Origin: Lingula anatina
Taxonomy: Eukaryota > Brachiopoda > Lingulata > Lingulida > Lingulidae
Direction: 5' to 3'
DNA: 64,000 bases
Assembly: GCF_001039355.2 (NCBI RefSeq)
Contig: NW_019775203.1
Span: 261,676 to 325,675 of the forward strand
The position numbers and the translations under genes were made by a program. The notes under the pieces were generated by a model that saw only the letters and a program-made list of their open reading frames with translations, made no database searches and had not been told where the DNA came from. This document shows positions 51,501 to 61,199 of this stretch, piece after piece (within the stretch, counting starts at the first letter, position 1; every line of letters starts with the position of its first letter).

Positions 51501-52103
51501 GTTCTAGGTGGTTTTCAAATTTATGCACCCGGTTTTAAAATCATATAGCGATTTTACGACAATCGTTTACTATCCAATCAACATGACAGCCGAGCGTGGC
51601 TACATGCTAGGACCTACTACTTGAACTGCCCACAAACAAGACCCACATCTTCCTTACAGTTCAATGTAAAGCTAAAATGATTTTAAAATTGATTCAAAAT
51701 ACAAGACAATTTGGCAAAAATTGAAAATAGCGACCTAGTGTTGTCAGTAACCCACTAACCAATGATACACCACACGCTTCTAACCATTTGAAAAAAGACC
51801 ATCATTCTGTAATGGAATATTTTTAAGGATGCAGTATAATCCCCGGATGATTTAAAATTACGACAACAAGCTTCAGGCCTGCAAAAACGGATGCCTACAT
51901 GTTGTCACTTCACCCACTGTTACACTGATGCCACGAGTGACCAAACTAAAACCAAAGTAGCGTTTTCATAAATAAATAAGTCTCGGTAAGAAAGGGATGG
52001 TTTTGGCAAATATATCGTATTCTCGACTGGTTTTATGATCAAGTTAATGAGGAAATGCAGCAATGATTTCTTACCCTTTAGACTGTTCACGTTTGCGCTT
52101 CAT
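20882..52103 (-). CDS. SLF2: SLF2-family protein (FAM178; SMC5-SMC6 localisation factor 2)
   Basis: SLF2 works with SLF1 to bring the SMC5/6 complex to damaged or foreign DNA in the nucleus. Minus-strand exons, 5' to 3': 52103-52075, 50276-50043, 49404-47230, 46452-46411, 44790-44703, 44241-44202, 43601-43497, 36550-36506, 36112-36046, 35784-35750, 35211-35028, 34527-34432, 34155-34024, 31554-31491, 31119-30958, then 30491-30411, 29769-29691 and 29461-29279 (or their copies 27951-27871, 27225-27147, 26917-26735), then 26464-26336, 24985-24902, 23151-23083 and 21406-20882. All phases fit except between the first two exons, where a small exon is missing. Blocks resemble vertebrate SLF2 in order: EGIRQGGMKSV, THPGETIF, FLEWLFQLMAVH, WVPSLNLL, DDLFPSPSLQP, LSEHHHSKVHLVQN and VVKDMMVRMASKW. 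Predicted length is about 1550 residues, longer than my recollection of the human protein (about 1170). The N-terminal half is Ser/Lys-rich and disordered. Confidence 0.88.
23270..23535. mobile_element. Palindromic MITE in SLF2 intron (same family as 56.2 kb)
   Basis: Left (ATTCCCAGAGCCTAT...CTCCAAGGGGATGCTCGCTTAATTGC) and right (GCAATTTAGCGAGAAACCC...GATCGCTCTAGGTATGGGAA) halves are imperfect reverse complements. The core shares CCTACT.AAGCTG.TAGGGGGTAATTA with elements at about 56210-56425 and 59880-60095. The ends are only approximate. Confidence 0.65.
23692..24028. mobile_element. TTAA-flanked MITE in SLF2 intron
   Basis: An 18-bp perfect terminal inverted repeat (AGGGATAATAACTCTTCG) bounds 337 bp. 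TTAA lies immediately outside both ends (23688-23691 and 24029-24032). TTAA target duplications are characteristic of piggyBac and Kolobok families. There is no coding frame, so it is non-autonomous. Confidence 0.85.
26478..28258. repeat. Allelic copy A of a 1.78-kb SLF2 segment
   Basis: It matches 29022-30799 along its whole length, with scattered substitutions and small indels, including a different C-run length (about 27450 against 29997). It carries SLF2 exons 27951-27871, 27225-27147 and 26917-26735. This copy is contiguous with the 3' exons of the gene. At 28259 it departs into a 760-bp tail ending at the n. Confidence 0.9.
28259..29017. other. Unique contig tail with a 170-bp direct repeat
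   Basis: This stretch is absent from copy B, which continues instead into the next SLF2 intron. It starts GGCCACACTTTTTTATTTTT, includes a CGCGCGC patch and poly-A and poly-C runs, and contains a direct repeat. The blocks CAAAATGGC...ACCTTTAATAGATTTGGTA (about 28728-28850) and CAAAATGCC...ACCTTGAATAGATTTGGTA (about 28900-29017) are offset by 170 bp and end AAAGTGCTTTAATATT and GCAATGCTTTAATATT. It is probably a haplotype-specific insertion or satellite. Confidence 0.6.
29022..30799. repeat. Allelic copy B of the SLF2 segment
   Basis: This is the second copy of 26478-28258, carrying exons 30491-30411, 29769-29691 and 29461-29279. Differences seen in the exons I compared are silent, for example CTG to CTA in SLDEQ. 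It is contiguous with the upstream exons 31119-30958 and 31554-31491. Reading exon 29461-29279 (ends in phase 0) into copy A exon 27951-27871 (needs phase 2) gives GCC ATC CAG TTA TAG, an immediate stop. The two copies therefore cannot both be exons of one transcript. Confidence 0.9.
31723..32300. repeat. 289-bp direct repeat around n at 32012 (unmerged contig ends)
   Basis: Positions 31723-32011 repeat as 32013-32300 with one C/T change and one base difference in the poly-A run. The copies meet exactly at the n, so this is a contig overlap left unmerged. Confidence 0.92.
32305..32930. repeat. Minisatellite of about 145-bp units with DR1 nuclear-receptor motifs
   Basis: At least four tandem units lie in a SLF2 intron. 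Each has AGGTCAAAGGTCA (32388, 32668, 32812; AGATCAAAGGTCA at 32522), usually followed four bases later by TCAAGGTCA, then GACTTCCTATTCAAGTTC. AGGTCA repeated with one base between is the DR1 site of RXR, HNF4 and COUP-type receptors, and TCAAGGTCA is the extended half-site of ERR and NR5A receptors. Spacing between sites is 134, 146 and 144 bp. Diverged units also occur at 38220-38610. Confidence 0.88.
32975..33710. repeat. Repeat-derived sequence related to 31760-31830
   Basis: GTGGACACCACCTCCATTAT...GCTTGACAAG at about 32998 matches GGGGACACCACCACCAGTCT...GCTTTACAAG at about 31772 and 32060. This suggests a transposon family that also contains the DR1 units. A CpG-rich patch lies at 33570-33660. 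The region ends with a small hairpin AGTACCGCCAGC...GCTGGTGGTACT at about 33666-33696. I see no coding frame. Confidence 0.5.
35820..36015. repeat. Microsatellites in SLF2 introns
   Basis: A (TA)n run lies at about 35818-35831, with a second at 35846-35855, and a (GA)n run at 35981-36015. All lie between coding exons 36112-36046 and 35784-35750 and do not touch the splice sites. Confidence 0.9.
36397..36498. repeat. (AATA)n then (AT)n microsatellite next to a SLF2 splice donor
   Basis: About seven AAAT units are followed by about 35 AT units. On the minus strand this tract begins only about 8 bases beyond the GTAAG donor of the 15-codon exon 36550-36506, so its length could affect that intron's 5' end. 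Confidence 0.95.
37030..37620. repeat. Repeat cluster with GCAGCAA palindromes and related flanks
   Basis: GCAAATTTGCAGCAA-type motifs recur on both strands at 37140-37280. Similar sequences GGATCAAATATGGCCACCCC (about 37075) and GGATCAAATATGGCGGATCC (about 37477) flank the cluster in the same orientation. It lies in the 6.9-kb SLF2 intron. It resembles a transposon or foldback element, but clear termini were not found. Confidence 0.5.
37292..37349. repeat. 26-bp-arm hairpin
   Basis: The arm AAGATCAGCAAACTAACAGA... (37292-37317) is the reverse complement of 37324-37349 with one mismatch, leaving a six-base loop. It could form a cruciform in DNA or a tight hairpin in SLF2 pre-mRNA. Confidence 0.93.
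38220..38640. repeat. Diverged copies of the DR1 minisatellite unit
   Basis: TTCAAGTTCAATAGTAAC and AGTAGGTCAAAGATCAATTT recur here, with AGGTCAATGGTCA near 38583, in the same order as the units at 32305-32930. Two units are recognisable, more mutated than the main array. Confidence 0.8.
39810..43403. mobile_element. 3.6-kb terminal-inverted-repeat element in SLF2 intron
   Basis: Both ends carry a perfect 26-bp inverted repeat beginning CTACGGTAATGTGCCATGAA. TAAA flanks it directly on both sides (39806-39809 and 43404-43407), a possible 4-bp target duplication. Subterminal ATGAATTTCGGCCA motifs occur near both ends. The interior includes degenerate tandem units rich in CGATCTCCCGCTGACGATCT (40270-40720 and 42090-42300) and a GC-rich patch at 42500-42830. 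I recognise no transposase, so it looks non-autonomous. The base composition differs sharply from the AT-rich host intron. Confidence 0.82.
40270..40720. repeat. Degenerate minisatellite inside the 3.6-kb element
   Basis: Units of roughly 90 bp repeat three or four times. Each has TCTCG(C/T)TC(A/G)GAT, GAACGATCT, GCTGACGATCTTCC and GAATATGAAAATTGCCTT-type blocks. More copies appear at about 42090-42300 in the same element. Confidence 0.7.
47230..49404 (-). CDS. SLF2: SLF2 large exon, disordered N-terminal region
   Basis: This exon encodes about 725 residues, opening in phase 1 (ATAG|GAAAGTCG) and closing in phase 1 (AACATGG|GTAAAT). The protein is rich in Ser, Lys, Glu and Gln with no visible fold, as in the N-terminal part of vertebrate SLF2. 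Patches such as KKRFRHPSSDLQK and KTKSKGIQGKKRF could be nuclear localisation signals. The methionine at 49456 lies in intron sequence and is not the gene start. Confidence 0.85.
51310..51605. mobile_element. Palindromic MITE in first SLF2 intron
   Basis: The arms pair over about 60 bases with mismatches: CTTGGCTGTCACCTTGATTG... on the left and the reverse complement CTCGGCTGTCATGTTGATTG... on the right, then GTAAAATCGCTATATGATT in both. The exact ends and target duplication are unclear. No coding frame. Confidence 0.7.
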
Positions 52104-52393
52104 TATTATCAGCAACAATTATTTTACAGCACTATGATTTAAAAGGAAGTTTTGTCATCCCGCCATCATGTCAATGAAACTAGGAAATAGTAGTGAGTGG
52201 AACAGAAAGACTATTTTTCTCAAATAAATAATTGTTTTATTATGATGCCAAAAAGTGATAAAAATTCCAACATATAAACAAAAAGTATTTATTGCAGATT
52301 GTCAGTGACACTTTAATTTTTATCATAAGAACATTCCGTATAAAGTGCCTGTTTTTCTATCCAGCCCTATAAGCGGAAGTGAAACACATCAAC
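52104..52393. promoter_or_regulatory. Divergent promoter between SLF2 and DDRGK1
   Basis: Only 290 bp separate the two start codons on opposite strands. A GCGGAAGTG at 52373-52381 is an ETS/GABP-type site just upstream of the DDRGK1 ATG. CCGCCATCATG at 52160-52170 resembles a YY1 site near the SLF2 start. Both factors are common at bidirectional housekeeping promoters. No TATA box in a standard position was identified. Confidence 0.65.
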
Positions 52394-55300
52394 ATGGATC
52401 CGCTGATCTACATTGCAGCTGCAATATGTGTGACTTTACTCCTGTTCTTCGTCACTCGATTTAGAAAATCATCCACTAAAGGTAAGCTATTTTACTACTC
52501 TAAACCAAGAAAAGTAAAAAAGTACTAGTTTTAATGGTAATGCCTAAAGCATTCTTGAGTCTGACTATGATTTAAAAGGAAATGGACGTGCGAGGGACGT
52601 GAAATATTTTTGGTACACAGATGCAGCATTACCAATTGCATTGAAAACTTGTTCTTTACTAGTCAGGTATTGGCGTGACATCAGTGTTGCACAATCAAAC
52701 TTTATACTTAGACTAGGGGACCGTTTAGAATGATTTTTGTCGATCTGTCTAATTTGCACTAACTTCACGCGGACTATTGCTGAATGCAATTAGTTTAACT
52801 GATTAACGCGCCTGATCTGAACTTATAATCACCTTAAGATAGTCTTAATTTACCTGGTGTTAGTCTTAAATCACTTGGTGACAATATGTTTAAAAAAACG
52901 ACTCAAATTAATCTCTTGGTCAGCTGAAAAAAAGAGGCTCTCAAACTGCACTTTCTTCAAAATTCTGGTTGTAAATTTTACCTACTTATCTTCCTTCTAG
53001 TGCATAAAGCATAGAAAGTAAGCCGGAAATATCTGCACAATTATCATTTTTTTGGGGGAAAATGTATTGAAACTAAGTGGTATTTTGTTTAAGTTACACT
53101 ATTTGAAACTTCAGTTGGGTTTCATGGCAATAATTTTACATAAGCACTTGTTTTATCTGCATCTTTGATATTTAATTTTTCAGTCTTTTTGCTAGCCCTC
53201 AATTGATGCAATGTTTGTAGTGCAATGCAATACAGGAGCAGTCTTATTTTGTCAGTAAAGGTGCTTATTTGCACATTTTCAAATAACAAAGTATCCCCAT
53301 CAAATCTGTCCTGCCATTTTATTTGGGGATTATATCTCTAAGATGAAATGATGCCTTGCCTACAATAAGTATAAGAAAGCCACATAATCCTTTTGACTTC
53401 TTGAAAATGGCAAAATGATTATATATTGAACCAAAAAAATCATGCCTTACCAATTTTCAGTCTTGATCATGTTTTTAGGTGAACATGGTGCTGTTAGACC
53501 TGTGGCTGTTCCAAGAGCTGCACCTCGTGCACGCGCAGACATGCCAGCAGGAGCTGCTGCAAGAAGACGTGGAAGAAATCGCATGGCAGCTGCTAGACAG
53601 AGAAATGATGATTCAGGTTTTTCTTTTTATGTACAGACACAGATGTGTCTGTACATATTGCCATCACCTGCGTCTGTCGTCGCCGATCATGTCGCCGTCG
53701 CCGTCGCCGTGCACTTTCAGCGTTAACACCNCAATAAAATGGACGTGCGAGGGACGTGAAATATTTTTGGTACACAGATGCAGCATTACCAATTGCATTG
53801 AGAACTTGTTCTTTACTAGTCAGGTATTGGCGTGACATCAGTGTTGCACAATCAAACTTTATACTTAGACTAGGGGACCGTTTAGAATGATTTTTGTCGA
53901 TCTGTCTAATTTGCACTAACTTCACGCGGACTATTGCTGAATGCAATTAGTAACTGATTAACGCGCCTGATCTGAACTTACAATCACCTTAAGATAGTCT
54001 TAATTTACCTGGTGTTAGTCTTAAATCACTTGGTTACAATATGTTAAAAAAACGACTCAAATTAATCTCTTGGTCAGCTGAAAAAAAGAGGCTCTCAAAC
54101 TGCACTTTCTTCAAAATTCTGGTTGTAAATTTTACCTACTTATCTTCCTTCTAGTGCATAAAGCATAGAAAGTAAGCCGGAAATATCTGCGCAATTATCA
54201 TTTTTTTGGGGGAAAATGTATTGAAACTAAGTGGTATTTTGTTTAAGTTACACTATTTGAAACTTCGGTTGGGTTTCATGGCAATAATTTTACATAAGCA
54301 CTTGTTTTATCTGCATCTTTGATATTTAATTTTTCAGTCTTTTTGCTAGCCCTCAATTGATGCAATGTTTGTAGTGCAATGCAATACAGGAGCAGTCTTA
54401 TTTTGTCAGTAAAGGTGCTTATTTGCACATTTTCAAATAACAAAGTATCCCCATCAAATCTGTCCTGCCATTTTATTTGGGGATTATATCTCTAAGATGG
54501 AATGATGCCTTGCCTACAATAAGTATAAGAAAGCCACATAATCCTTTTGACTTCTTGAAAATGGCAAAATGATTATATATTGAACCAAAAAATCATGCCT
54601 TACCAATTTTCAGTCTTGATCATGTTTTTAGGTGAACATGGTGCTGTTAGACCTGTGGCTGTTCCAAGAGCTGCACCTCGTGCACGCGCAGACATGCCAG
54701 CAGGAGCTGCTGCAAGAAGACGTGGAAGAAATCGTATGGCAGCTGCTAGACAGAGAAATGATGATTCAGGTTTTTCTTTTTTGTTGATGTATTTTTCTAA
54801 AAGTTATAAACCTAAAGCTTTTAAGCAGGTGACTTTTTCAATTTCATATTCTTATTTTGTGAGTTGCTGTTTTGAAGTATATTGGTACAAACAAATTAAA
54901 ACATGTTCATGTTCATTTTAGAATTCAAGTTTCAATTTTGTTTCAAAAAAGTGATGCATATTGTAAAAATAAATTACTATGCTTCATATATAATTTTTTA
55001 AATCATAAAGAAGGTCAATAACCAAACAAAAAATGTGATATATATCTAAAATATTTTATCACCTGATTTATTCTTTGTATTAATTCCCTTCAGATTATAA
55101 TGAAGATATGGATGAGGAAGACATATTTGATCAAATAGCACAACCAGAAGGAAAAGTTGGTGCCAAGAAGTTGAGGAAGCTCCAGGACAAGGCTGAAAAG
55201 AAAAGTCAGAGAGAGGTAAAATTTCTTTTTGTAAACAAAATAAGTTTTCATTATAGTGGTGCATATTTAATAAAAATGGTGAAATTTGAAAATTAGAGGT

Positions 55301-58300
55301 TAAAAAAAAATAGTAACATTCCCCACTAAAGTTGTGTTTTTTGTGCACATTCAAATTATATTTATATGATTTATTCCATACATGTTTTCTCCTTTGCAGG
55401 CAGAAGAACGAGAAAGGCAGGAAAGAAAGGAAAGGGAGCAGAAATTAGAAGAACTGAGAAAGAAAGAAGAAGAAAAGCGTCTGGCAGAAGAGAAAATCCA
55501 GGTGAAAACCTTATTATGAGTTTGTTACATTCTGTCACATAAAATGAAATTAAAGCAAACACAACACATGATATCAGTTCCCACAAATTAAACCAACTTT
55601 GGCTGTGAAATACTGAAGGGAATACTGCAAATCCCATTTAATTTCGTCACAACTTCACACTTTTCACCCACCTATTAAATTGGGCAGTATGGACTGGAGA
55701 GCTATTATGGGTCAATGTTGAATGAGTTCATTGTTGAATTCTTTTTTCTTTTTGCATAGAATACAATTTTACATGCACCTCATAATCCTAGAAAATGATA
55801 AAGAACAGTATACTTAAATGTGTGTTCACTGATAACAGGAAGAAGAAGAGAAAAAAAGAAAAGAAGAGGAAGCACAGAGAGAGCATGAAGAGTACTTGAA
55901 AATGAAGGAACAGTTTTCTGTGGATGAAGAAGGATTGGAAGAAATGAACTTCGAGACTAATGTGAGTGTTCCATACCACATTCGGTTCTACATAATAAAG
56001 GATTAATCCAAGCCATTAGTAACAAGGACTTGTGATTTTATTTGTTAAATCCACCCTTGAAAAATTATTATAAAGCTTTTAATGAACTTAAAATTTCCAA
56101 AGTAAATCATGAGAATGTCTTATTAAAGGTTGCTTAATTTAGTAAGCTACTGTATCTTATGAAAAGTACTCCTACATAAAGGTGGATGTGTTTACTAACA
56201 CCCCATTTCCATAGATTTTTAGATCGATCTATCCCTGTGGGGAGTCTCACTAGATTACTGTCAGCTTGGCCGGCTTAAGCGTCTGTCCCGCCTACTAAAA
56301 GCTGTAAGGGGGTAATTAACTATGGTGCCCGCTCGGCTGACTGCAATTTAGCATGAACCCCCAGGGAGTTAGGTCGATCTAAATTTTAATCTCTAGATCG
56401 ATCTAAATCTCTGGGAAAGCACCCTTATATGATAATTCATTTTTTCCATCAGGAGGAGTCCTTGTTACAAAGTTTTGTCAACTATATAAAGGTGGGTGAA
56501 AATTTTTGAATTTCCATTTCATAATGACTATTATTGTTAAAGGTCTTTATGATCAATTATATTTCATTACATACTATGTTTTCTACTTGTTTTAAATCTT
56601 TTCCTCTAAAGAAAATTCTAGAGGAATGTTTGCTATATTGTAATAATTGTAACATTGCTGTTCTTTCTAGGACATGAAGGTTGTGATGCTGGAGGATCTG
56701 GCTGCTCATTTTAAGATCAAAACACAGGTAATTATATGTCCAAAAATGATATAATGCAATTATATCTGAGATATGCAAACAAAATATTGATAGACAGCAT
56801 AAGTCTGTAATTGTATTAATACATAACTTTGTGACTGAATCCTAGAGATAACAGCAAAAGTTGCAACAACATCTGACATTGTCAGATCATGATCATGTTT
56901 CATTTAAGCTAAATGGTCATAAAAGACTATGATCACATCATCAGTTATTATTATGTTTGGTTATGTTGTTTGTCGATATTTTGTTTTACCAGACCTCAAA
57001 TTCGTGGATATAATTCGTGGATCATAATCTATGCCAGCTATATGATGATAGAAAATTAAGACCTTTATTTGTGTCAAGATCCTGAAGAGAGACTGTTATT
57101 GTTCTACTGAAATAGCATTTTAGTTTCTTTCTTTTTCAGATAATTGGTCAAAATCGCTTTGAATTTTATTACATATTTACATCTAATGCTTAATTTAAAT
57201 AGATATATTGTTCATCCTAAGATAAATATTTGATTCAAAAGCCTTCATTCTTTATTCCAGGATGCTGTAGATAGAGTTAAAGAGATGGTGGAAAGTGGAC
57301 AGCTGACGGGTGTCATGGACGATAGGGGCAAATTTATCTATATCACCATGGACGAGATTCATTCCGTAGCCAAATTTATCAAGCAGAGAGGACGAGTTTC
57401 AATAACAGAACTAGCTGAATGTAGTAATAGACTCATTAACTTGAATCCTGACAATAGTAAAACATTCTCAAAGTTGGTAGGAGACTCAAAAGAGGAGGTT
57501 CAAGTGGAAAGCTGAATATTTCAAGATTGTGGTGTATGGCTTATTACGGTGCCGGTGTAACGTGACAGAAAGTCCCTCATGATAGAGAGTCTGCTTCCCA
57601 TTCATTTGTACAAGTAAGCCTTGCCCTAGATTTTGACCCACTTTGGTCAGGCTAACCCTAACTATTATAACTGAATGGAGGGTGGACTTTTGTTATACGG
57701 ACTCTTGGTTCGTTACACTGGTATTATACCTTCCAAGCGTGAAGAATTTTCTTCTGTGCCCTTCTTTATGTTATTGAGTCTTTCCATTACACAAGACTGA
57801 TCTCTAGCTGAGAAGTATAACACAGCACACAAAAACATTAAAAAGGAAAACATTCACAGTTTGAAAGAAAGTAAAACTGGGATGATCATCGTTTTCATTG
57901 AAACATTTTCTTAAGAAGTGGCACCATTGTTATGCATAATGCGTTTCAGTATACTTTAAGTAAAAAAATGATTCATCAACCAGATTATTAAATTATACAT
58001 TTAATAAATAATTGAGATAGGTTTACACATTGATAATAATTTGCATACGGTTCTGGAAGCTTCAAATATGATAATCTTATTAGTAACAATTTAAGTCATA
58101 TAAGTATCATCATGAAGTGTTCCGTCAAGTGCATATCAAACGCTGTACCCGTTTACGGTGTTTAGGAACCTTGGAATCCCCTACCCCTTTTCAATGAATC
58201 CGTCACTGTATTCATAGTTGAAACGCCGCCTGTTTCGGAGGAAGGGAGGGTCTTCCCGCACCCCCCCTCAGCATGCATCGCCCATAAATATTTTACATGA

Positions 58301-61199
58301 TTATCATGTAAATATCGCCTCCTTTTCCCTCGTGTCCTTTTTATTAAACCTTTACGCGTAAATAGCTCTGCCACAGTATTTTCTAAAAACGTGAAAAGAT
58401 CGATATTGAAACTCTATTTACTGGTGATAAAGTGCACATAATGTCTCGGATTAGTAACAGCGATAATATCCTTGGCTACGAGATAACAGAATGCCGAGAG
58501 CAGATTTTCACTTATGAAAGCTGACATGGTATGGNCTTCAATTGGTATTACCTGTTGAGCATAATTAAAATTTGATGTTGAATTTGCAGTTTAACATAAT
58601 GTACTTTTGCATCAGAATTAACAGTAGCCTATTTTGTGCATGGTTATTTCCTGCTTTTTGTCTGTACATTTGACAGCTTTGCTGCCTTGTTTGTTGATGT
58701 GTTTTTCTAAAAGTTATAAACCTAAAGCTTTTAAGCAGGTGACTTTTTCAATTTCATATTCTTATTTTGTGAGTTGCTGTTTTGAAGTATATTGGTACAA
58801 ACAAATTAAAACATGTTCATGTTCGTTTTAGAAATCAAGTTTCAATTTTGTTTTAAAAAAGTGATGCATATTGTAAAAATAAATTACTATGCTTCATATA
58901 TAATTTTTTAAATCATAAAGAAGGTCAATAACAAAACAAAAAATGTGATATATATCTAAAATATTTTATCACCTGATTTATTCTTTGTATTAATTCCCTT
59001 CAGATTATAATGAAGATATGGACGAGGAAGACATATTTGATCAAATAGCACAACCAGAAGGAAAAGTTGGTGCCAAGAAGTTGAGGAAGCTCCAGGACAA
59101 GGCTGAAAAGAAAAGTCAGAGAGAGGTAAAATTTCTTTTTGTAAACAAAATAAGTTTTCATTATAGTGGTGCATGAGGTTAAAAAAAAATAGTAACATTC
59201 CCCACTAAAGTTGTGTTGTTTGTGCACATTCAAATTATATTTATATGATTTATTCCATACATGTTTTCTCCTTTGCAGGCAGAAGAACGAGAAAGGCAGG
59301 AAAGAAAGGAAAGGGAGCAGAAATTAGAAGAACTGAGAAAGAAAGAAGAAGAAAAGCGTCTGGCAGAAGAGAAAATCAAGGTGAAAACCTTATTATGAGT
59401 TTGTTACATTTTGTCACATAAAATGAAATTAAAGCAAACACAACACATGATATCGGTTCCCACAAATTAAACCAACTTTGGCTTTGAAATACTGTGTTCA
59501 CTGATAACAGGAAGAAGAAGAGAAAAAAAGAAAAGAAGAGGAAGCACAGAGAGAGCATGAAGAGTACTTGAAAATGAAGGAACAGTTCTCTGTGGATGAA
59601 GAAGGATTGGAAGAAATGAACTTCGAGACTAATGTGAGTGTTCCATACCACATTCAGTTCTACATAGTAAAGGATTAATCCAAGCCATTAGTAACAAGGA
59701 CTTGTGATTTTATCTGTTAAATCCACCCTTGAAAAATTATTATAAAGCGTTTAATGAACTTAAAAATTCCAAAGTAAATCATGAGAATGTCTTATTAAAG
59801 GTTGCTTAATTTAGTAATCTACTGTATCTTATGAAAAGTACTCCTACATAAAGGTGGATGTGTTTACTAACACCCCATTTCCATTTAGATTTTTAGATCA
59901 ATCTATCCCTGTGGGGAGTCTCACTAGATTACTGTCAGCTTGGCCGGCTTAAGCATCTGTCCCGCCTACTAAAAGCTGTAAGGGGGTAATTAACTATGGT
60001 GCCCGCTCAGCTGACTGCAATTTAGCGTGAACCCCCAGGGAGTTAGGTCGATCTAAATTTTAATCTCTAGATCGATCTAAATCTCCGGGAAAGCACCCTT
60101 ATATGATAATTCATTTTTTCCATCAGGAGGAGTCCTTATTACAAAGTTTTGTCAACTATATAAAGGTGGGTGAAAATTTTTGAATTTCCATTTCATAATG
60201 ACTATTATTGTTAAAGGTCTTTATGATCAATTATATTTCATTACATAATATGTTTTCTACTTGTTTTAAATCTTTTCCTCTAAAGAAAATTCTAGAGGAA
60301 TGTTTGCTATATTGTAATAGTTGTAACATTGCTGTTCTTTCTAGGACATGAAGGTTGTGATGCTGGAGGATCTGGCTGCTCATTTTAAGATCAAAACACA
60401 GGTAATTATATGTCCAAAAATGATATAATGCAATTATACCTGAGATATGCAAACAAAATATTGATAGACAGCATAAGTCTGTAATTGTATTAATACATAA
60501 CTTTGTGACTGAATTCCGATGTACCTAGAGATAACAGCAAAAGTTGCAACAACATCTGACATTGTTGTCAGAATGATCATGTTTTATTTAAGCTAAATGG
60601 TCATAAAAGACTATGATCACATCATCAGTTATTATTATGTTTGGTTATGTTGTTTGTCGATATTTTGTTTTACCAGACCTCAAATTCGTGGATATAATTC
60701 GTGGATCATAATCTATGCCAGCTATATGATGATAGAAAATTAAGACCTTTATTTGTGTCAAGATCCTGAAGAGAGACTGTTATTGTTCTACTGAAATAGC
60801 ATTTTAGTTTCTTTCTTTTTCAGATAATTGGTCAAAATCGCTTTGAATTTTATTACATATTTACATCTCATGCTTAATTTAAATAGATATATTGTTCATC
60901 CTAAGATAAATATTTGATTCAAAAGCCTTCATTCTTTATTCCAGGATGCTGTAGATAGAGTTAAAGAGATGGTGGAAAGTGGACAGCTGACGGGTGTCAT
61001 GGACGATAGGGGCAAATTTATCTATATCACCATGGACGAGATTCATTCTGTAGCCAAATTTATCAAGCAGAGAGGACGAGTTTCAATAACAGAACTAGCT
61101 GAATGTAGTAATAGACTCATTAACTTGAATCCTGACAATAGTAAAACATTCTCAAAGTTGGTAGGAGACTCAAAAGAGGAGGTTCAAGTGGAAAGCTGA
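52394..61199 (+). CDS. DDRGK1: DDRGK domain-containing protein 1 (UFBP1)
   Basis: DDRGK1 is an ER-membrane adaptor of the UFM1 conjugation system, working with UFL1. The model has eight exons: 52394-52481; exon 2 at 53479-53616 (allele 54632-54769); exon 3 at 59004-59125 (allele 55094-55215); exon 4 at 59279-59380 (55400-55501); exon 5 at 59511-59633 (55839-55961); exon 6 at 60127-60165 (56453-56491); exon 7 at 60345-60401 (56671-56727); exon 8 at 60945-61199 (57261-57515). All join in frame to 307 residues. Residues about 4-21 are the N-terminal membrane anchor, followed by a basic stretch, [11 protein letters not shown], a long charged Glu/Lys/Arg helix, and a C-terminal winged-helix/PCI-like domain containing [10 protein letters not shown] (DDRGK at 243-247) and [10 protein letters not shown]. 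Poly(A) signals AATAAA lie at 61688 and, in the other allele, 58003. Confidence 0.95.
52578..53627. repeat. Allelic copy of DDRGK1 intron 1 and exon 2 (left)
   Basis: It matches 53738-54780 almost base for base, including exon 2 (one silent C/T in NRMAA). At 53628 it diverges into ATGTACAGACACAGATGTGT..., a palindromic start of about 100 bp with CGCCGTCGCC repeats, which stops at the n at 53731. This is probably the left end of an insertion present in one haplotype. Confidence 0.88.
53732..58534. repeat. DDRGK1: Second-haplotype contig covering DDRGK1 intron 1 (part) to 3' end
   Basis: This block, bounded by n at both ends, carries exon 2 and exons 3-8 without interruption. Its left part repeats 52578-53627 and its right part (54783-58534) repeats 58693-62224. 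It differs from the right-hand copy by substitutions, a 207-bp stretch at 55616-55822 missing from the other copy, and a 33-bp indel near 55267. One coding change is seen: CAG (Gln) at 55499-55501 against AAG (Lys) at 59378-59380. Confidence 0.88.
56210..56425. mobile_element. Palindromic MITE in DDRGK1 intron 5 (allelic copy at 59880-60095)
   Basis: Ends pair as TTAGATCGATCTATCCCTG... and ...TCTAGATCGATCTAAATCTC. The core has CCTACTAAAAGCTGTAAGGG and GGTAATTAACTATGG, like the element at 23270-23535. It is present in both haplotype copies, so the insertion predates their divergence. Confidence 0.7.

Noticed and set aside
57261-57515. A second DDRGK1-like gene
   Set aside because: Both copies are near-identical through introns and 3'UTR and their borders coincide with n gaps. 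Allelic redundancy explains this better than gene duplication.
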